In this document: positions 17,683 through 25,967 of the stretch, piece by piece
How positions within the stretch are numbered: position 1 is the first letter of the stretch
How the letters are laid out: every line of letters starts with the position of its first letter
Source: Zoogloea sp.
Lineage (GTDB): Bacteria > Pseudomonadota > Gammaproteobacteria > Burkholderiales > Rhodocyclaceae
DNA: 64,000 bases
Reading direction: 5' to 3'
NCBI RefSeq assembly: GCF_028689785.1
Contig: NZ_JAQVCN010000017.1
Coordinates: 1 to 64,000 of the forward strand
Notes under the pieces: generated by a model
Told to the model about the DNA's origin: nothing
Databases searched by the model: none
The model's input: only the letters and a program-made list of their open reading frames with translations
Position numbers and translations under genes: made by a program

Positions 17683-18518
17683 TTCAAGGAGCGGTGCCGG
17701 ACGTGAACCCGGGCTGTTTCGCGAAAGTGCTCGGCGAGTTTTTCGGCAACATACACCGAGCGGTGCTGCCCGCCGGTACAGCCGATGCCGATGGTCAGGT
17801 AGCTGCGGTTGTCATTGACATAGGCCGGCAGCCAGGAGGCCACGAAACCGTAGATGTCCTCGACCATCTGCCCCACCTCGGGCAGCTTGGCGAGAAAGTC
17901 GATGACCGGACCGTCCTTGCCGGTAAGGGGGCGCAACACAGGATCATAGTGGGGGTTGGGCAGGCAACGCACATCAAACACCAGATCGGCATCCAGCGGA
18001 ATCCCATGCTTGAAACCGAAGGACTCGAACAGCACCGTGATCTGGCTCCCCGCCTCCAGCCCCATGAAGTCCTTGACCCAATTGCGGAGAGTGTTGGCGG
18101 ACATGTCGCTGGTATCGATGCGCTGCCCCAGCTCGGCAATCAACGCCAAAGCCTCCCGCTCACGGGCGATGGCCTCGCCCAGGGTGCTGCATTCGTCCCC
18201 CAGGGGGTGCTTGCGCCGGGTTTCGGAGAAACGTGCAATCAGGGTGTCGTCACGGGCATCGAGAAACAGGATGCGCAGGTCGTTGACCATGCCGCGCAAG
18301 GCTTCGACCTGTCGGGGCAGAGCTGCAATGCTGGCGCCGGAGCGCACGTCCACCGCCACAGCAATACGCTGGTAGCCCGCCCCCCGCAGATGGGAGACGA
18401 GTTGTGGCAGCAGGGCCGAGGGCAGGTTATCGACCACGTAGTGGCCACAATCCTCCATGACATTGAGGGCGACGCTCTTTCCGGAACCGGACAGACCGCT
18501 GATCAGAACGAGTTGCAT
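17679..18518 (-). CDS. rapZ: RNase adapter protein RapZ / nucleotide-binding protein
   Basis: RapZ binds nucleotides or amino-sugar signals; in E. coli it directs RNase E to a small RNA controlling GlmS. The 279-residue protein has Walker A GLSGSGKS at residues 8-15, the DNLPSALLP segment, and the conserved C-terminal domain with VFDVRCLPNPHYDP, TIGIGCTGGQHRSVY. ATG 18518 (MQLVLISG) matches the family start; upstream codons are not conserved. In related bacteria it usually follows hprK and PTS genes; here it is 4 kb from ptsHI and hprK is absent. An imperfect palindrome lies 52-76 bases upstream. Confidence 0.95.
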   Translation of the reverse strand: MQLVLISGLSGSGKSVALNVMEDCGHYVVDNLPSALLPQLVSHLRGAGYQRIAVAVDVRSGASIAALPRQVEALRGMVNDLRILFLDARDDTLIARFSETRRKHPLGDECSTLGEAIAREREALALIAELGQRIDTSDMSANTLRNWVKDFMGLEAGSQITVLFESFGFKHGIPLDADLVFDVRCLPNPHYDPVLRPLTGKDGPVIDFLAKLPEVGQMVEDIYGFVASWLPAYVNDNRSYLTIGIGCTGGQHRSVYVAEKLAEHFRETARVHVRHRSLK

Positions 18519-18569
18519 GACGTTACCTGTTGAGAGGAAAGCGGCTGATCTACGTGTCAGCCTGCCATC

Positions 18570-18594
18570 GGAAAGTGACAAATTGTCACCTTCC
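18570..18594. promoter_or_regulatory. 25-bp imperfect palindrome upstream of rapZ
   Basis: GGAA-n-GTGACA-AAT-TGTCAC-n-TTCC: arms at 18575-18580 and 18584-18589 are perfectly complementary and extended by GGAA/TTCC at the ends. It lies 52 bases before the rapZ start in the 148-base gap between rapZ and the MBL gene end. Its form suggests a dimeric repressor or activator site; the regulator is unknown. Confidence 0.45.
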
Positions 18595-18666
18595 TCTGAA
18601 ACAGCATAAACAACTTCCTCGAACCTGGCAGCCTCGTTTTTCATGGAAACCAATACTTTTGTTAAT

Positions 18667-19593
18667 TTATGTCACAACCAACAGACACCCCCTCCGCCGA
18701 GCCACACCGGCCCGCTCCAACTCGCTCACCAGCCAGCTCGCCAGGGCATCGGGGCTCAGGCCCAGGAAGCGGCGGTTCGCCTCCCGATACAGGGGCACCT
18801 CGGCCAGGTAGGCCGGCAGGGCGTCCAGATCGATGCTCCGCTGCTCAAGCAACGTGAAGGTGACGCACGCACGGATGGCATTGCGGGCCATCCGTGCGCC
18901 ATCCTGCTCGAAGGCCCGCAGTCGCGAGAAGGCTGCACGCAAGGCGCCATCCACGTCGACGAAGGGCGCCCCATGACCAGGAATGACCAGATCCACCGCC
19001 AGGCGGGCGATGGCCTCAAGGGTTTCACGCACGGCCTCGATGCCGCCCCCCGCACCGATGACCTCGGCAAACAGGATGCCAAAACCGTTCTGCCACAGAG
19101 CATCGCCGGAGATCAGCAGGCGTGCGTCAGGAGCGTGGAAGATCAGCGCATCCATGTCGTGCCCGGGCGCCGGCAAGACCTGCCACTCGCGCTCTCCCAT
19201 GACCAGACGTTCGCCGGGAGCAAGCGTGAAGTCGGCCCGGAAGGGCTCGCCCTGCTGGGCTGCAACGCTCAGTAGCAGAGCTTCCTCATCCCAGCGCGCC
19301 ACCGCGTCGGCCATGCCCTCGGGGACACCGATGCGGCAGCCAAAGGCACGCTGCACGGCGGCGTTGCAGCCGATGTGATCAGAATGGGAGTGGGTGTTGA
19401 TAAGCCGAGCCAGACGCCGGCCGGCAAGCACTTCCCCCACCAACGCGACGGTCTGGGCCGCATGACTCACATAGCCGCTGTCCACCAGGGTGGCCTCGGG
19501 GCCGTCGAACAGCAGCACATTGTTGGCCGACAGCCAGCCCCGCTCGATGACCTCAATGCCGGGCGGAAGCGTCACTGCCCCATGGGCACTCAC
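18667..19593 (-). CDS. Metallo-beta-lactamase-fold hydrolase
   Basis: A 308-residue zinc hydrolase of the MBL superfamily. The metal-binding motif HSHSDHIG is near residue 80, followed by further ligands in PGHDMDALIF and IPGHGAPFVD. N-terminal sequence GWLSANNVLLFDGPEATLVDSGY is typical of a proteobacterial subgroup of unknown substrate. GTG 19593 is chosen because it lies just after the stop codon of the upstream DUF1289 gene, with GAGG nearby; ATG codons at 19671 and 19698 would overlap that gene by about 70-95 bases. Likely co-transcribed with the two DUF1289 genes. Confidence 0.8.
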   Translation of the reverse strand: MSAHGAVTLPPGIEVIERGWLSANNVLLFDGPEATLVDSGYVSHAAQTVALVGEVLAGRRLARLINTHSHSDHIGCNAAVQRAFGCRIGVPEGMADAVARWDEEALLLSVAAQQGEPFRADFTLAPGERLVMGEREWQVLPAPGHDMDALIFHAPDARLLISGDALWQNGFGILFAEVIGAGGGIEAVRETLEAIARLAVDLVIPGHGAPFVDVDGALRAAFSRLRAFEQDGARMARNAIRACVTFTLLEQRSIDLDALPAYLAEVPLYREANRRFLGLSPDALASWLVSELERAGVARRRGCLLVVT

Positions 19594-19603
19594 GGGTCCG
19601 GCC

Positions 19604-19783
19604 TCAATCCGAGGACTCGACCTGCTCGCCAGGCAGGGGATGGATATGGTCCCTCCCTGCCTCACTATCATCGCCTCCCGCCGAATCCGTCTCGCCAAAA
19701 ATGACCTCGGCGCTACGTCCGCAACCTATGCAGTAGCCGTCCTCGATCTCGCAGATGCCGATGCAGGGGTTATCGTCACTCAT
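19604..19783 (-). CDS. Small DUF1289-family cysteine-rich protein
   Basis: A 59-residue protein beginning MSDDNPCIGICEIEDGYCIG, which carries the C-x3-C ... C-x2-C cysteine pattern of DUF1289 (probable metal-binding, function unknown), followed by a non-conserved acidic tail. Its stop codon is 10 bases before the GTG start of the MBL hydrolase gene, and a second DUF1289 gene lies directly upstream, giving a tandem pair with different C-terminal halves. Confidence 0.75.
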   Translation of the reverse strand: MSDDNPCIGICEIEDGYCIGCGRSAEVIFGETDSAGGDDSEAGRDHIHPLPGEQVESSD

Positions 19784-19792
19784 CGTCGCCCC

Positions 19793-20002
19793 TCAATCCT
19801 TCACGCACTCGCCGCGCGAACCCAGTTCGACAAGATCGGCAGCCGCCCGGCGCGTGGCCACCTCACCCAGGATGGCCTGCTTGCGGGCGTCGCTGGCACG
19901 GCTCCATTCGGTGATTTCGGGGATGCTGCGATAACAGCCTTCGCAGTAAGCGCTGGCTTCGTTCATGCGGCAGACATTGATGCACGGGGACGGAATACTC
20001 AT
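19793..20002 (-). CDS. DUF1289-family protein
   Basis: A 69-residue DUF1289 protein: SPCINVCRMNEASAYCEGCYRSIPEI holds the four cysteines, and ITEWSRASDARKQAIL is the helix normally following them. Start ATG 20002 is chosen; the open frame runs on upstream but without conservation. The gene is followed after nine bases by the second, shorter DUF1289 gene and then the MBL hydrolase gene. Function is unknown; many members occur next to core metabolic genes in proteobacteria. Confidence 0.85.
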   Translation of the reverse strand: MSIPSPCINVCRMNEASAYCEGCYRSIPEITEWSRASDARKQAILGEVATRRAAADLVELGSRGECVKD

Positions 20003-20091
20003 GGGAACTCTCGGGGAAAGCGTGCCTGCCGCTACGTGGCGACGGGTCGTGAATGGGAATACCTTAATCCGGTTATCGCAGACCCCGGCCC

Positions 20092-20760
20092 CTATGGCAA
20101 GGGCCGGGCGCTGCGTGGTGCGAACAGGCGCCGCACGAAACGCCACAACACCACGATCAACAGAACGGCAAGAACGCAGAACACGGCCAGGGCAGCCAGG
20201 AAGAGCAGGGGTTGATGGATCAGCGTCCACATACCGCCGGCAAACAGTGCGTCTTCCCCCAGGGAGGCCGCCACGTTGCTGACCGGCTCCGGGGAGGTGT
20301 TGATTGCCGCCCGGGCCCCCGCTTTGGCCAGGTGCGTGCCCGCGGCCAATGTTCCGCCAAGGAGGCCCATGGCGAGCTGCAGGGCGCCGCCCTGATCGCC
20401 CACCACCGCAGCAGCAAGCGCCGCCCCTGCCGGGATGCGGATGAAGGTATGCAGCGCATCCCAGATGGAGTCCAGCCAGGGCAGCTTGTCGGCAAAGAAC
20501 TCCACCAGCAGGAGCAGACCCGACACCCCGAGGACCAAGGGGTGGGCAAGCATGCCCAGCCCGCCCGGCAGCTGCACGCCGGCAAAGCGCTCCAGCGCAC
20601 CGAGCACGAACACCAGGGCATACAGACGCAGGCCGCTAGCCCACCCCAGACCCGCGGCCAACGCAGCCAGGGACGCCAGATCCACGGGCACATTGCGCCA
20701 GTCGAGCAGCGGCTTGACGCTCCCGGCCAGGGCCTGCAGATCGGCACTGGCGAGCTCCAT
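20092..20760 (-). CDS. DUF4126 membrane protein
   Basis: A 222-residue inner-membrane protein with about five to six hydrophobic segments. The glycine-rich block GLGWASGLRLYALVFVLGAL near residue 40, then LVEFFADKLPWLDSIWDALH and IRIPAGAALAAAV, are the landmarks of DUF4126. Its function is unknown. It ends the fghA-side run of genes: its start lies four bases after the fghA stop codon, so it is probably translated with adhC-fghA. The exact start could be further downstream, as the first 25 residues are weakly conserved. Confidence 0.8.
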   Translation of the reverse strand: MELASADLQALAGSVKPLLDWRNVPVDLASLAALAAGLGWASGLRLYALVFVLGALERFAGVQLPGGLGMLAHPLVLGVSGLLLLVEFFADKLPWLDSIWDALHTFIRIPAGAALAAAVVGDQGGALQLAMGLLGGTLAAGTHLAKAGARAAINTSPEPVSNVAASLGEDALFAGGMWTLIHQPLLFLAALAVFCVLAVLLIVVLWRFVRRLFAPRSARPLP

Positions 20761-20764
20761 GAGC

Positions 20765-21613
20765 TCAGGCCTTCAGGTAGCGGGCGTGGTGGACCAAGTG
20801 GTCCGCCATGAAGCTGGAGATGAAGTAGTAGCCGTGGTCATAGCCCTCATGACGACGCAGAGTGAGCGGCTGACCATCGGCACACACCTGCTCGAAGCGA
20901 TCGGGGTTGAGCTGGCCAGCCAGAAACTGGTCGGCCATGCCTTGATCGATCAGGATGGGCGGGCAACGCCGGCCATCCTCCACCAGGGTGCTGGCATCGT
21001 GCTCGCGCCACACCTGGCGGTCTGCCCCCAGGTAGCCGCCAAACGCCTTTTCACCCCACGGGCACAGACTGGGTGCGGCGATGGGTGCGAAGGCCGATAC
21101 CGAACGGTACAGATCTGGGTGACGCAGGGCCAGGGTGAGGGCGCCGTGCCCGCCCATGGAGTGGCCGAAGATGCCGCAACGGGCCGGATCGGCAGGGAAA
21201 CGGCTCGCCACCAGTTGGCGCAGCTCGCCGGTGATGTAACTCTCCATGCGCCAATGGCGGGCCCAAGGCTCGCGCACCGCATCCAGGTAGAAGCCGGCCC
21301 CCACGCCGAAATCCCAGCTCTCCGCCTCACCGGGCACGTTGGCGCCGCGGGGGCTGGTGTCGGGCGCAACCAGCATCAGCCCCAGTTCGGCGGCCATCCG
21401 CTGGGCGCCGGCCTTGATCGGAAAGGTCTCTTCCGTACAAGTCAGCCCGGCCAGGTAGAACAGCACCGGTACCGGGCCGGCAGCCGCCTGGGGCGGTACG
21501 AACACCGCGAATTTCATCGGCAGACCGATGACCCGCGAGTCGTGGCGGTAAAAGCCCTGCCGGCCGCCGAAGCAGCCATGCTCGGAGAGGGTCTCGAAGG
21601 CGGTGTCGCCCAT
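20765..21613 (-). CDS. fghA: S-formylglutathione hydrolase
   Basis: The enzyme hydrolyses S-formylglutathione to formate and glutathione, the second step of glutathione-dependent formaldehyde detoxification. The 282-residue esterase-D-type protein has LFYLAGLTCTEETF, DTSPRGANVPGEAESWDFG, and the nucleophile elbow FGHSMGGHGALTLAL, with catalytic Asp and His in the C-terminal part (LIDQGMADQFL; HEGYDHGYYF). It begins one base after the adhC stop codon, so the two enzymes of the pathway are translationally linked. Confidence 0.96.
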   Translation of the reverse strand: MGDTAFETLSEHGCFGGRQGFYRHDSRVIGLPMKFAVFVPPQAAAGPVPVLFYLAGLTCTEETFPIKAGAQRMAAELGLMLVAPDTSPRGANVPGEAESWDFGVGAGFYLDAVREPWARHWRMESYITGELRQLVASRFPADPARCGIFGHSMGGHGALTLALRHPDLYRSVSAFAPIAAPSLCPWGEKAFGGYLGADRQVWREHDASTLVEDGRRCPPILIDQGMADQFLAGQLNPDRFEQVCADGQPLTLRRHEGYDHGYYFISSFMADHLVHHARYLKA

Positions 21614-21614
21614 C

Positions 21615-22721
21615 TCAGTACAACACCACCGAGCGGATCGACTCGCCCTTCTTCATCAGATCGAAGCCGTCATTGATCTGATCGAGGGTCAGCGTATGGG
21701 TGATCAGGTCGTCGATGTTGAGCTTGCCCTCCATGTACCAGTCCACGATCTTGGGCACATCGGTGCGGCCACGGGCGCCACCGAAGGCCGAGCCTTTCCA
21801 CTCCCGGCCAGTGACCAGCTGGAAGGGCCGCGTGGAGATCTCGGCACCCGCCTCGGCCACGCCGATGATCACTGACTGGCCCCAGCCCTTGTGGGTGCAT
21901 TCCAGCGCCTGGCGCATCACCTTGGTGTTGCCGATGCACTCGAAGCTGTAGTCGGCGCCGCCGTCGGTCAGCTGGACGATGTGATCGACCACGTTCTCCA
22001 CGTCGCTGGGATTGATGAAGTGGGTCATGCCGAACTTGCGGGCCATGGCTTCACGGCCGGGGTTGAGGTCCACACCGATGATCTTGTCGGCACCCACCAT
22101 CTTGGCAGCCTGGATCACGTTGAGGCCGATGCCACCGAGGCCGAACACCACCACGTTGGCACCGGCTTCCACCTTCGCGGTAAACAGCACGGCGCCCACG
22201 CCGGTAGTCACGCCGCAGCCGATGTAACAGACCTTGTCAAAAGGCGCGTCATTGCGGATCTTCGCCAGGGCGATCTCGGGCACTACGATGTAGTTGGAGA
22301 AGGTGGAGGTACCCATGTAGTGCAGAATGGGCTTGCCATCCAGGCTGAAACGGCTGGTGGCGTCGGGCATCAGGCCACGGCCCTGGGTACTGCGGATCTT
22401 CTGGCACAGGTTGGTCTTGCGCGACAGGCAGAACTTGCACTCGCGGCACTCCGGGGTATACAGCGGAATCACGTGGTCGCCGGTGCGCAGAGACTTCACA
22501 TCCGGACCCACATCGACGACCACACCAGCACCTTCGTGGCCGAGGATGGCCGGGAAAAGGCCTTCCGGGTCAGCGCCCGAGAGCGTGTAGTAATCGGTAT
22601 GGCAGATGCCGGTGGCCTTGATCTCGACCAGCACTTCGCCAGCCTTGGGACCTTCCAGGTCAACGGTTTCGATACTCAGGGGAGCGCCGGCCTTCCAGGC
22701 AACGGCTGCACGGGTCTTCAT
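21615..22721 (-). CDS. adhC: S-(hydroxymethyl)glutathione dehydrogenase / class III alcohol dehydrogenase
   Basis: AdhC oxidises the formaldehyde-glutathione adduct with NAD+ to S-formylglutathione. The 368-residue zinc enzyme has the catalytic zinc ligands in [13 protein letters not shown] and GHEGAGVV, the four structural-zinc cysteines in [15 protein letters not shown], and the Rossmann motif [16 protein letters not shown] 22721 is preceded by AGGAGA. It uses glutathione that the gshAB genes at 7465-9716 supply. No formaldehyde-sensing FrmR-type repressor lies beside it. Confidence 0.97.
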   Translation of the reverse strand: MKTRAAVAWKAGAPLSIETVDLEGPKAGEVLVEIKATGICHTDYYTLSGADPEGLFPAILGHEGAGVVVDVGPDVKSLRTGDHVIPLYTPECRECKFCLSRKTNLCQKIRSTQGRGLMPDATSRFSLDGKPILHYMGTSTFSNYIVVPEIALAKIRNDAPFDKVCYIGCGVTTGVGAVLFTAKVEAGANVVVFGLGGIGLNVIQAAKMVGADKIIGVDLNPGREAMARKFGMTHFINPSDVENVVDHIVQLTDGGADYSFECIGNTKVMRQALECTHKGWGQSVIIGVAEAGAEISTRPFQLVTGREWKGSAFGGARGRTDVPKIVDWYMEGKLNIDDLITHTLTLDQINDGFDLMKKGESIRSVVLY

Positions 22722-22749
22722 GGGGAATTCTCCTTGGGGAAGGGCAGAT

Positions 22750-23334
22750 TCAGAGTTGTCTTTCGTCGCGGATGCGCTTGCCCACCGCCGGGGGATGATA
22801 GGCCCCCATGGCGCGCAGCAAGGCATACACATTATCTTCAACCAACAGCAGACCGCGGTTCTCGGTCTTCATGAAACCTTCGCCAACGCCCCGGTCCATC
22901 ATCTGGATCAGGGGCTGGTAGTAAGCTTCACAGTTGAGCAGGGCCACTGGCTTGTTGTGGAAACCCAACTGGGCCCAGGTGAGGATCTCGAACAGCTCCT
23001 CAAAAGTGCCCAGACCGCCGGGCAGGGCGATGAAACCATCGGCCAGTTCGGCCATGCGGGCCTTGCGCGAGTGCATGGAGTCCACGACCTCAAGCCGGCT
23101 CAAGCCTTCATGGCCGACTTCCCACTCTAGCAGGGCCCGGGGGATCACCCCCACCACCTTGCCGCCGGCGGCCAAGCAGGCGTCAGCGATGATGCCCATC
23201 AGCCCCACGTTGCCGCCACCATACACCAACTCGATGCCCCGCTCGGCGAGGGTCTTGCCGAGGGATTCGGCTGCGGCCCGGTAGGCCGGATTGACACCCG
23301 GCCGGGAACCACAGAAGACGCAGATCCGGCGCAT
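22750..23334 (-). CDS. LOG-family (TIGR00730) Rossmann-fold protein
   Basis: A 194-residue LOG-family protein: [16 protein letters not shown] at the start, [14 protein letters not shown], the family signature [12 protein letters not shown], and HNKPVALLN. Family members are cytokinin-nucleotide phosphoribohydrolases or, in bacteria, pyrimidine/purine nucleotide N-glycosidases, so a nucleotide-hydrolysing role is probable; the substrate is unknown. ATG 23334 (MRRICVF) fits; the start is one base before the end of the upstream isomerase gene, and adhC follows after 28 bases. Confidence 0.88.
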   Translation of the reverse strand: MRRICVFCGSRPGVNPAYRAAAESLGKTLAERGIELVYGGGNVGLMGIIADACLAAGGKVVGVIPRALLEWEVGHEGLSRLEVVDSMHSRKARMAELADGFIALPGGLGTFEELFEILTWAQLGFHNKPVALLNCEAYYQPLIQMMDRGVGEGFMKTENRGLLLVEDNVYALLRAMGAYHPPAVGKRIRDERQL

Positions 23335-23335
23335 C

Positions 23336-23938
23336 TCAGAAGGGGCCCTGGGCCAGCCAGCGTTCGAGCTGGGGCAGGCGATCATTGCCCCAGAAGCCTT
23401 CTCCTTCAACAATGAAGAAGGGCGAACCGAACACGCCCCGAGCTTCCGCCAGATCGATCTCGGCCTTCAGGCGGGCCTTGGTGGCCGCATCGGAAAATGC
23501 CGCAGCGACGTCGTCCCGGTCGAGCTTGAGGGTATCGGCAATCTCCAGCAACACCGCCGTCTCGGCAATGTTGCGCCCATCAACGAAGTAGGCACGGAAC
23601 ACCGCATGGGCAAAGGCGCGGGCGTCGTCCGGGCTGCGGTCACTGAGCCACTGGAAAGCGCGGGCCGCATGCTCGGTATGCACCGGGTAGGGGGCGGGCT
23701 CCTTGAAGGGGATGCCGAAATAGGCTGCCGAGCGCTCCACGTCACGCTTCACGTATTCGGTACGCATCAGCGCGGCGGGGATCTTCATGCCGCCCTGGGG
23801 CTGAAAGTGGGCGTCCAGCACGATAGCGTGCCACATCACGGCCCGGCCATGCGTGGCCGCGAGAGCATCGATCTGCTCGGAGGCCAGATAGCCGTAGGGC
23901 GAGGAAAAGTCGAAATAAAAATCGATGGGTGCAGACAT
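23336..23938 (-). CDS. DsbA-fold 2-hydroxychromene-2-carboxylate isomerase-like protein (copy 1)
   Basis: This 200-residue protein has the thioredoxin/GST-kappa fold opening DFYFDFSSPYGYLASEQI, where Ser in SSPY is the glutathione-contacting residue of the naphthalene-pathway isomerase NahD. Further family blocks are AARAFQWL, LARAYFVDG-type and GVFGSPFFIVEGEGFWGNDRL. It would use glutathione as cofactor in a cis-trans isomerisation, but no aromatic degradation genes are nearby, so the substrate is unknown. A second copy of the same family lies directly upstream. Confidence 0.85.
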   Translation of the reverse strand: MSAPIDFYFDFSSPYGYLASEQIDALAATHGRAVMWHAIVLDAHFQPQGGMKIPAALMRTEYVKRDVERSAAYFGIPFKEPAPYPVHTEHAARAFQWLSDRSPDDARAFAHAVFRAYFVDGRNIAETAVLLEIADTLKLDRDDVAAAFSDAATKARLKAEIDLAEARGVFGSPFFIVEGEGFWGNDRLPQLERWLAQGPF

Positions 23939-24047
23939 GGGGTCTCCGGAATTCGGGGGTCGGAAATGCGCAGCCAGCATTATCCATGGCAGTCCGCCCG
24001 ACAGGGCGGACAACACGGGGCTGGCAGCGGCCCGGCCCCAGGCCTAC

Positions 24048-24668
24048 TCAAAAGCCGCCTTCGGCCAGCCAGCGCTCCAACTGGGGGAGACGGTCAGCCC
24101 CCCAGAAAGCCTCGCCATCAACAAACACGAAGGGCGAGCCGAACACTCCACGGGACAAACCGAGATCCACTTCCGCCGCCAGGCGGGCCTTGATTTCGGT
24201 GCCGGCCAGCACCGCCGACAGTTCGTCGCGATCGGCACCCTGGGCCGACGCCAGGTCGAGTACGGTGCCCAGATCAGAGATGTTCAGGTCATCCACGAAG
24301 TAGGCACGGTAGGCGGCCAAGCCAAAGGCTTTGGCGCGGACCGGGTTGCGATCGTTGAACCATAGAAAGGCCCGTGCGGCATGCTGGGTGGGGATGGGGA
24401 AAACACTGGGCTGCCGGAAGGGCAGGCCGAAGTAGCGGGCGGAGCGCTCAATGTCGTGCAGGGAGTAAGCCCCTTTGAGCGGAATCGTCGGCAGAGGCGC
24501 CAGGCCCGTGACCTTGAAGGTTACCCCCAGCAGGAAGGGGTGCCAGAGCACCGTGCGCCCATGGCGAGCCGCCAGGGCGTCGATCTTCTCGGCGGCAAAA
24601 TAGCCATAGGGAGACGAAAAATCGAAGTAGAAGTCGATGGGCGCAGCAGGCTGCACGAGCTCAGTCAT
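24048..24668 (-). CDS. DsbA-fold 2-hydroxychromene-2-carboxylate isomerase-like protein (copy 2)
   Basis: A 206-residue paralogue of the next gene, with DFYFDFSSPYGYFAAEKIDAL at the start, HAARAFLWFNDRNP and GVFGSPFVFVDGEAFWGADRL at the end. The two proteins agree in the SSPY active-site segment and the C-terminal GSPF/FWG block but differ in the middle (FKVTGLAPLPTIPLKG here), so they probably have different substrates. They are tandem duplicates separated by 109 bases, with a 14-bp palindrome 19 bases before this copy. Confidence 0.85.
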   Translation of the reverse strand: MTELVQPAAPIDFYFDFSSPYGYFAAEKIDALAARHGRTVLWHPFLLGVTFKVTGLAPLPTIPLKGAYSLHDIERSARYFGLPFRQPSVFPIPTQHAARAFLWFNDRNPVRAKAFGLAAYRAYFVDDLNISDLGTVLDLASAQGADRDELSAVLAGTEIKARLAAEVDLGLSRGVFGSPFVFVDGEAFWGADRLPQLERWLAEGGF

Positions 24669-24687
24669 GGCGCAGGTCTCCGTAGCC

Positions 24688-24701
24688 GGCCCCATGGGGC
24701 C
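24688..24701. repeat. 14-bp perfect palindrome upstream of isomerase copy 2
   Basis: GGCCCCATGGGGCC is fully self-complementary and lies in the 68-base gap before the isomerase start, 20-33 bases upstream. It has no T-tract, so it could be an operator or a structural hairpin in the mRNA rather than a terminator. Confidence 0.35.
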
Positions 24702-24736
24702 TAGGGATCGTCCGGGTATGGCAACAGCGGCCCAGC

Positions 24737-25879
24737 TCAGGCCTCAAGGGCTTCGAGGGCCGCGAAGTAGCGCTGCATGAGATCCTCGCGACGGCTCACG
24801 TTGATGCCCAGATCACGGATCAGGCCATCCTTCAGGCCATACACCCAGCCATGCACGGTCAGGCGCTGGCCGCGCTTCCAGGCGTCCTGGACGACGACGG
24901 TCTGGCACACGTTGACCACCTGTTCGAGGGCATTGAGTTCGCACAGGCGATCGTGCCGCATCTCGGCGGGCAGCAGATCGACGCGGTCGAGGTGCTTGAC
25001 GTGCACATCCTGCACATGGCGCAGCCACAGATCCACCAGGCCCACCCGGTCGCGCTGCAGCGCCGCGCGGACGCCACCACAACCGTAGTGGCCCACAACC
25101 ATGATGTGCTTGACCTTCAGCACGTCCACAGCGAACTGGATCACCGACAGGCAGTTGAGATCGGTGTGCACCACCACGTTGGCCACGTTGCGATGCACGA
25201 ACACCTCGCCCGGCAGCAGGCCGATGATCTCGTTGGCCGGCACGCGGGAGTCGGAGCAACCGATCCACAGATACTCGGGAGCCTGCAGGGTGGACAGCTT
25301 CTCGAAGAAGCCCGGGTCAACCTGGCGCATCTTGCGTGACCAGGCCAGGTTGTAGTCGAACAGGTGAAACAGGTTCTCGTTCTGTACCTCGGTCTCCGAC
25401 CAGTTCTCCAGATCGAGGGCCAGGAACATGGTGCCCTCAAGGGGAGTCGGGGAATAGGCGGGCGCTTCCTTGAAGCCGAGCTCGCGGTAGAGCTTCACGG
25501 CGATGCGCATGGCCGGCAGGGTGTCCAGCATCACCTTGCGGTAGCCAAGGGCCTTTGCTGCCTTGATCGCCGCCAGAGCCAGCTCGCGGCCCACACCGTT
25601 GCCCCGCAGCTCCGGCTCGACGTAGAGACGCTTCATCTCACAGATGCCTTCGGTCGCCGGACGGATGCCGATGCAACCGGCAGGTCTCCCATCCAGCTCG
25701 GCGAAGAACAGACGCCCCGTCGGCGGCGCATAGGCCCCCGGCAGCGAAGCCATCTCCTCGGCAAAGTTCTGATAGTCCAGATCGACGCCCAGCCAGCCCG
25801 CATAGTTGCGGAAGAACTGCCGGACGTGCTCAATCTCGGCGTGGTCATGCTCATCAAGGATGCGAAGGGTTACGGCCAT
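24737..25879 (-). CDS. GNAT acetyltransferase - beta-carbonic anhydrase fusion
   Basis: A single 380-residue protein joins two enzymes. Residues 1-157 are a GNAT N-acetyltransferase with the acetyl-CoA loop ELRGNGVGREL (residues 90-100) and LYRELGFKEA. Residues 161-380 are a complete beta-carbonic anhydrase: SETEVQNENLFHLFDYNLAW start, zinc and catalytic residues in GCSDSRVPANEI (Cys208, Asp210, Arg212) and HYGCGGVRAAL. The join ALDLENW-SETEVQ is in frame with no stop or start codon between, and the carbonic anhydrase half lacks its own initiator. Carbon dioxide-bicarbonate conversion is clear; the acetyl acceptor is unknown. Confidence 0.88.
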   Translation of the reverse strand: MAVTLRILDEHDHAEIEHVRQFFRNYAGWLGVDLDYQNFAEEMASLPGAYAPPTGRLFFAELDGRPAGCIGIRPATEGICEMKRLYVEPELRGNGVGRELALAAIKAAKALGYRKVMLDTLPAMRIAVKLYRELGFKEAPAYSPTPLEGTMFLALDLENWSETEVQNENLFHLFDYNLAWSRKMRQVDPGFFEKLSTLQAPEYLWIGCSDSRVPANEIIGLLPGEVFVHRNVANVVVHTDLNCLSVIQFAVDVLKVKHIMVVGHYGCGGVRAALQRDRVGLVDLWLRHVQDVHVKHLDRVDLLPAEMRHDRLCELNALEQVVNVCQTVVVQDAWKRGQRLTVHGWVYGLKDGLIRDLGINVSRREDLMQRYFAALEALEA

Positions 25880-25967
25880 CGATCACTCTTCCTTCAATGG
25901 GGAACAGCCCGACACGATACCCTGCCGCGCCATTCGTTTCATCACGAACGTGCACCGCGCGCCCTCT

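Noticed and set aside
23336..25879. Aromatic (naphthalene-type) degradation cluster
   Set aside because: Only the isomerase-like genes are present; no ring dioxygenase or aldolase is nearby.
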